This document shows, piece by piece, positions 62,401 to 64,000 of a stretch of DNA of 64,000 nucleotides. Below the pieces are notes generated by a model. It was not told where the DNA came from. It was given only the letters and a program-made list of their open reading frames with translations, and ran no database searches. Numbering within the stretch: the first letter of the stretch is position 1; each line of letters starts with the position of its first letter. The DNA lies in the NCBI GenBank assembly GCA_020849475.1, contig JADLGE010000010.1, positions 110,357 to 174,356 on the forward strand, given 5' to 3'. This DNA comes from Gammaproteobacteria bacterium (lineage in GTDB: Bacteria; Pseudomonadota; Gammaproteobacteria; Ga0077536). The translations under genes and the position numbers were made by a program.

Positions 62401-64000
62401 GCACCACGCCATTGGTGTCGGTGAGGCGCACGGTGACACCGGCGATGCCGGCCTCGCCGAGATCCTGCACACCGTTGGCATTGCTGTCTTCCCACACGCG
62501 GTCGCCGAGCGACTGGGTCAGGCCCGGCGTGTTGTAGTGCGCGGCATCGCTGTCGGTGACGGTCTGGCCGGACACCCGATCCTCGCCAGTGACGGTGCCG
62601 ATGTTCACGTACTCGGTGCCCGACACCACGGTTTCATGCGCGGTGTAGGTCCAGGTTTCGTTGACGTCGAGCTTGCCGTCGTTGTCGGTGTCACCGCCGA
62701 CGAAGGTCAGGTTCGCAATGCGATCATCGAACACCGAAATGTTGCTGAGTTCGACGCTGCCGGTGTTCTTCACGATGTAAGTGAAGACCGCCGTGCCGCC
62801 GACCGGGATGATGGGCCCGCTGCCGGAAGTGTCGGCATCGACATCCGGCGTCACCACCAGGGTCGAACCGACGTTGGCCGGCGTGTTCAGATCCGCACCC
62901 AGTTCGTTCTGGGTCTGGAACAGGTTCTTGGTCGTCTCGTAGGTGCCGTTGGTAAACGCGCTCTGCACCATCGATACGATCTGCGCCTTGGTGTAGGCGT
63001 AGCTGATGTAGGGATCGGAGGCGTTGAGATAGGCCGCCGCGGAATGACGCAGCAGCGCATCCATGCCGCCACCGGCGGTGTTCAGCGCGTCCATCAGGCT
63101 CGGCGCCGCGTTCGGCACGTTGACGCCGAAGATAGCCTCGTAGCTGTCGCTCGGTGACAGGCCGGTTTCCGGCCAGCCGCTCAGCGGCGCAGGGCCCGCG
63201 ACGCTGTGGGTCTTCCAGAACCCAGGCGTCAGGCCTTCGCCACCGAGGCAGTCCTGCACCAGGTATTCGCCGTGCACCAGCTTCTCGATGTCGATTCCGA
63301 CATTGCCTTTGATACCAAGATCCCAGCTGCGGTCGTCTTCACCCGATTCCAGCACGGTCGGCGCGGTGATACCGGTGATGGCATCGGCGTCGCTGTCGGT
63401 GAGATCGGTGGCGAGCGCGGCGTCCTTGCTGGTGACGGTGTAACCCGCCGGCAGCGTGGCCAGATCAAACTTGATGCTATAGGTGCCAGGCACCAGGTTG
63501 ATGAAGTGGTAGTTGCCGTTGGCGTCGGTGACCTGGCTGTCAATCGCGGTTCCCACGCTGTTGAGCAGGTAGACCTTGACGCCCGCGACGTTGGCTTCAC
63601 CGTCGTCCTGACGACCATTGCCATTCGCATCGACCCACACACGGTCGCCGATGGCGGCGGTCTGGTAGACACCCGCATCGACGGAAGTGTTGTTCTCGCC
63701 GGAAGCCAGGGTGTAGCAGCCGGTGAAGCCGTCCGCATCCGCATCCGAATCAAACGCGTCGTCACCGACATTGGCGGTGCTCAGCACCGTGCCGTCGGCG
63801 GCAATGAACTTGACGATGTAGTCGCCAGGCATCAAGCCGGTGAACGCATAGTTGCCGTTCGCGTCGGTCGCCGTGGTGTCGAGCAATGCGCCCGGCACGT
63901 CGTTGACGCAGGCATACAGTTCAACCGTCACGCCGGCCTTGCCGACTTCGCCGTTGTCCTGCACGCCGTTGGCGTTGGTATCCACCCACACGCGATCGCC
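59447..64000 (-). CDS. SdrD-B-domain repeat surface protein, C-terminal part (5' end beyond the window)
   Basis: The frame is open through the window edge; about 1,518 residues are seen. Seven SdrD B-like (Cna-B-type) domains recur with the pattern GDRVWxDxNxNGxQDxGExGxxGVxVxL...NGNYxFxNLxPGxYxV...DSDxD...GxxDxSxDAG. Between domains 2 and 3 lie a GLTPGFWKTH domain (about 63270-62880) and a DUF11-like stretch (to about 62530). A non-repeat region (FDFSGNSYTSG..., about 61450-60890) lies between domains 5 and 6. The C-terminus has EF-hand-like calcium loops (DLDGNGIHTV, DHNGNGQVD, DSNHDGVVD, DANGNHQTD) typical of large type I cargo. It should form a long calcium-stiffened surface rod. A strong terminator follows. 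Linkage to the adjacent LapB-type secretion operon is inferred. Confidence 0.9.
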   Translation of the reverse strand, partial: GDRVWVDTNANGVQDNGEVGKAGVTVELYACVNDVPGALLDTTATDANGNYAFTGLMPGDYIVKFIAADGTVLSTANVGDDAFDSDADADGFTGCYTLASGENNTSVDAGVYQTAAIGDRVWVDANGNGRQDDGEANVAGVKVYLLNSVGTAIDSQVTDANGNYHFINLVPGTYSIKFDLATLPAGYTVTSKDAALATDLTDSDADAITGITAPTVLESGEDDRSWDLGIKGNVGIDIEKLVHGEYLVQDCLGGEGLTPGFWKTHSVAGPAPLSGWPETGLSPSDSYEAIFGVNVPNAAPSLMDALNTAGGGMDALLRHSAAAYLNASDPYISYAYTKAQIVSMVQSAFTNGTYETTKNLFQTQNELGADLNTPANVGSTLVVTPDVDADTSGSGPIIPVGGTAVFTYIVKNTGSVELSNISVFDDRIANLTFVGGDTDNDGKLDVNETWTYTAHETVVSGTEYVNIGTVTGEDRVSGQTVTDSDAAHYNTPGLTQSLGDRVWEDSNANGVQDLGEAGIAGVTVRLTDTNGVVQQTTSTDAQGNYLFNVAAGSYKVNFDAVAGYVVTGKDLGGNDNRDSDIDTVTRTTGIINIAAGEQDLSIDAGFYKKASLGDRIWVDTNANGQQDDGATGVNGVTVTLIGGGADGIINGVGDTSQTTVTAGDGNYLFTNLTPGQQYQVLFGKPTGYNFTTANAGNDASDSDADVVTGKSQVVTLTSGESNLTIDAGLVAQKAAIGDHVWLDCNANGIQDAGEVGAANVTVKLLNSAGTVIATQQTNANGDYLFSNLNPGDYSVQFVALAGYSFTSKDANGNLSDGLDSDADVVTGKTALTTLSAGETDLSWDAGLSPVCRPVTFDFSGNSYTSGTLGNSRTYTDALTGVSVTARAFSQDKGTNTWQNAFLGAYGGGLGVTDSSEGSGGNNTHTVDNIGRNNYIVLQFSQAVLVDKAFLGYVVNDSDAQIWIGNSATAVTSMNNSVLNNALFTEVDTTTLTTSRWVDINDGGVRGNLFIIAADTTDTSPEDYFKLEQVSVCAPDYCAPVAKASLGDFVWEDKNYNGVQDTGENGISGVTVNLLSSAGTVLASTTTNASGAYAFTNLNPGDYKVQVVTPSGYYVTKKDLGGNDLKDSDIDTTGTTAVVTLTAGENDLSVDAGLYRKASVGDKVWEDTNHNWIQDTATDPGIGGVKVNLMNATGTTVLATTYTNASGNYLFANLDPGTYVLQFDKTNVIYRNTNMNIWKWAVKDVGLNDAIDSDVKGDGVATTNVTKTDAFTLASGQNDMTRDAAITPIAIDLDGNGIHTVSRANSTGTFDLFGNGAGIHSGWLSGGDGFLAVDHNGNGQVDSISELFGGMAKGAGFANLAAYDSNHDGVVDKSDAHFNDLMIWRDANGNHQTDAGELNSLAAHGIASLAVGYTEVPFLDDAGNLHLERSSATLADGSSVDMTDVYFNVSADDAAAAGVTLPSIGELLGNDASLDSVLSGLGASAATAPTMADNAVDSGAADALKQMAALYDQTAIAA

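Noticed and set aside
59375..63157. Long plus-strand open frames (549 and 458 codons) opposite the SdrD-B gene
   Set aside because: They mirror the repetitive minus-strand gene and contain only repeated Val/Gly/Ala-rich strings; the strong terminator and the domain content support the minus strand.

Overview
The window is high-GC bacterial chromosome, densely packed with 45 protein-coding genes. I see no tRNA, rRNA, CRISPR array, transposase or phage gene, and no gene-free stretch longer than about 300 bases. The gene set is proteobacterial: an mlaFEDCB operon, SfsA, an ECF sigma/NrsF-type pair, TolC-HlyD-LapB type I secretion, a ZnuD-like receptor and VPLP/PEP-CTERM-like sorting tails. I favour an environmental Gammaproteobacterium with broad catabolic ability (thiolase, luciferase-like flavin enzymes, ring-cleavage-type hydrolase, amidase). 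The genus cannot be read from the window.

Layout. 1-3.9 kb: end of a thiolase gene, then a VOC, luciferase-like monooxygenase and alpha/beta hydrolase group that looks catabolic. 4-9.4 kb: a cell-surface protein with a sorting tail, an OsmC peroxidase, a MbcA/ParS-RES toxin-antitoxin pair, and an ECF sigma/NrsF-type anti-sigma pair followed by a spondin-domain sorting-tail protein. 9.5-17.3 kb: sfsA, a PPOX flavoprotein, a second luciferase-like enzyme with an SDR, a sirtuin, a catalytically dead HtrA-like protein, an amidase and an AlkA-type glycosylase. 17.6-26.9 kb: one 3,090-residue protein with 28 FG-GAP calcium repeats arranged as four sets of seven, alternating with RTX blocks. 27-30.3 kb: a zinc-uptake-like locus (ZnuD-like receptor, small CxxC protein, ZIP transporter). 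30.4-37.3 kb: a DMGDH-like FAD/GcvT enzyme, a tandem gamma-carbonic-anhydrase-like protein with complementary halves, and the retropepsin / inactive transglutaminase / ATP-grasp triad. 37.4-40.4 kb: mlaFEDCB. 40.5-54.4 kb: ion and signalling genes (P-type ATPase, AI-2E family permease, a response regulator with a PP2C-type phosphatase and ATPase domain, a divergent hybrid kinase, MgtC/DUF4010, Kir channel, NhaA) and a small HExxH protein. 54.4-64 kb: a complete type I secretion apparatus and the C-terminal 1,500 residues of an SdrD-B-domain surface protein that is its likely cargo.

The most unusual whole-window feature is a family of intergenic composite palindromes. Module A is TGTCAGACT-TC-AGTCTGACA and module B is GTGCGAAT-TC-ATTCGCAC. 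They occur at eleven loci, ten of them at gene 3' ends. At several genes the element itself supplies the TAG or TGA stop codon, and at the tolC-like gene it supplies the last codons as well. Other points worth attention are the split-site gamma-CA-like protein, the four-propeller RTX protein, the pseudo-HtrA and a Kir channel with an SFG selectivity filter.
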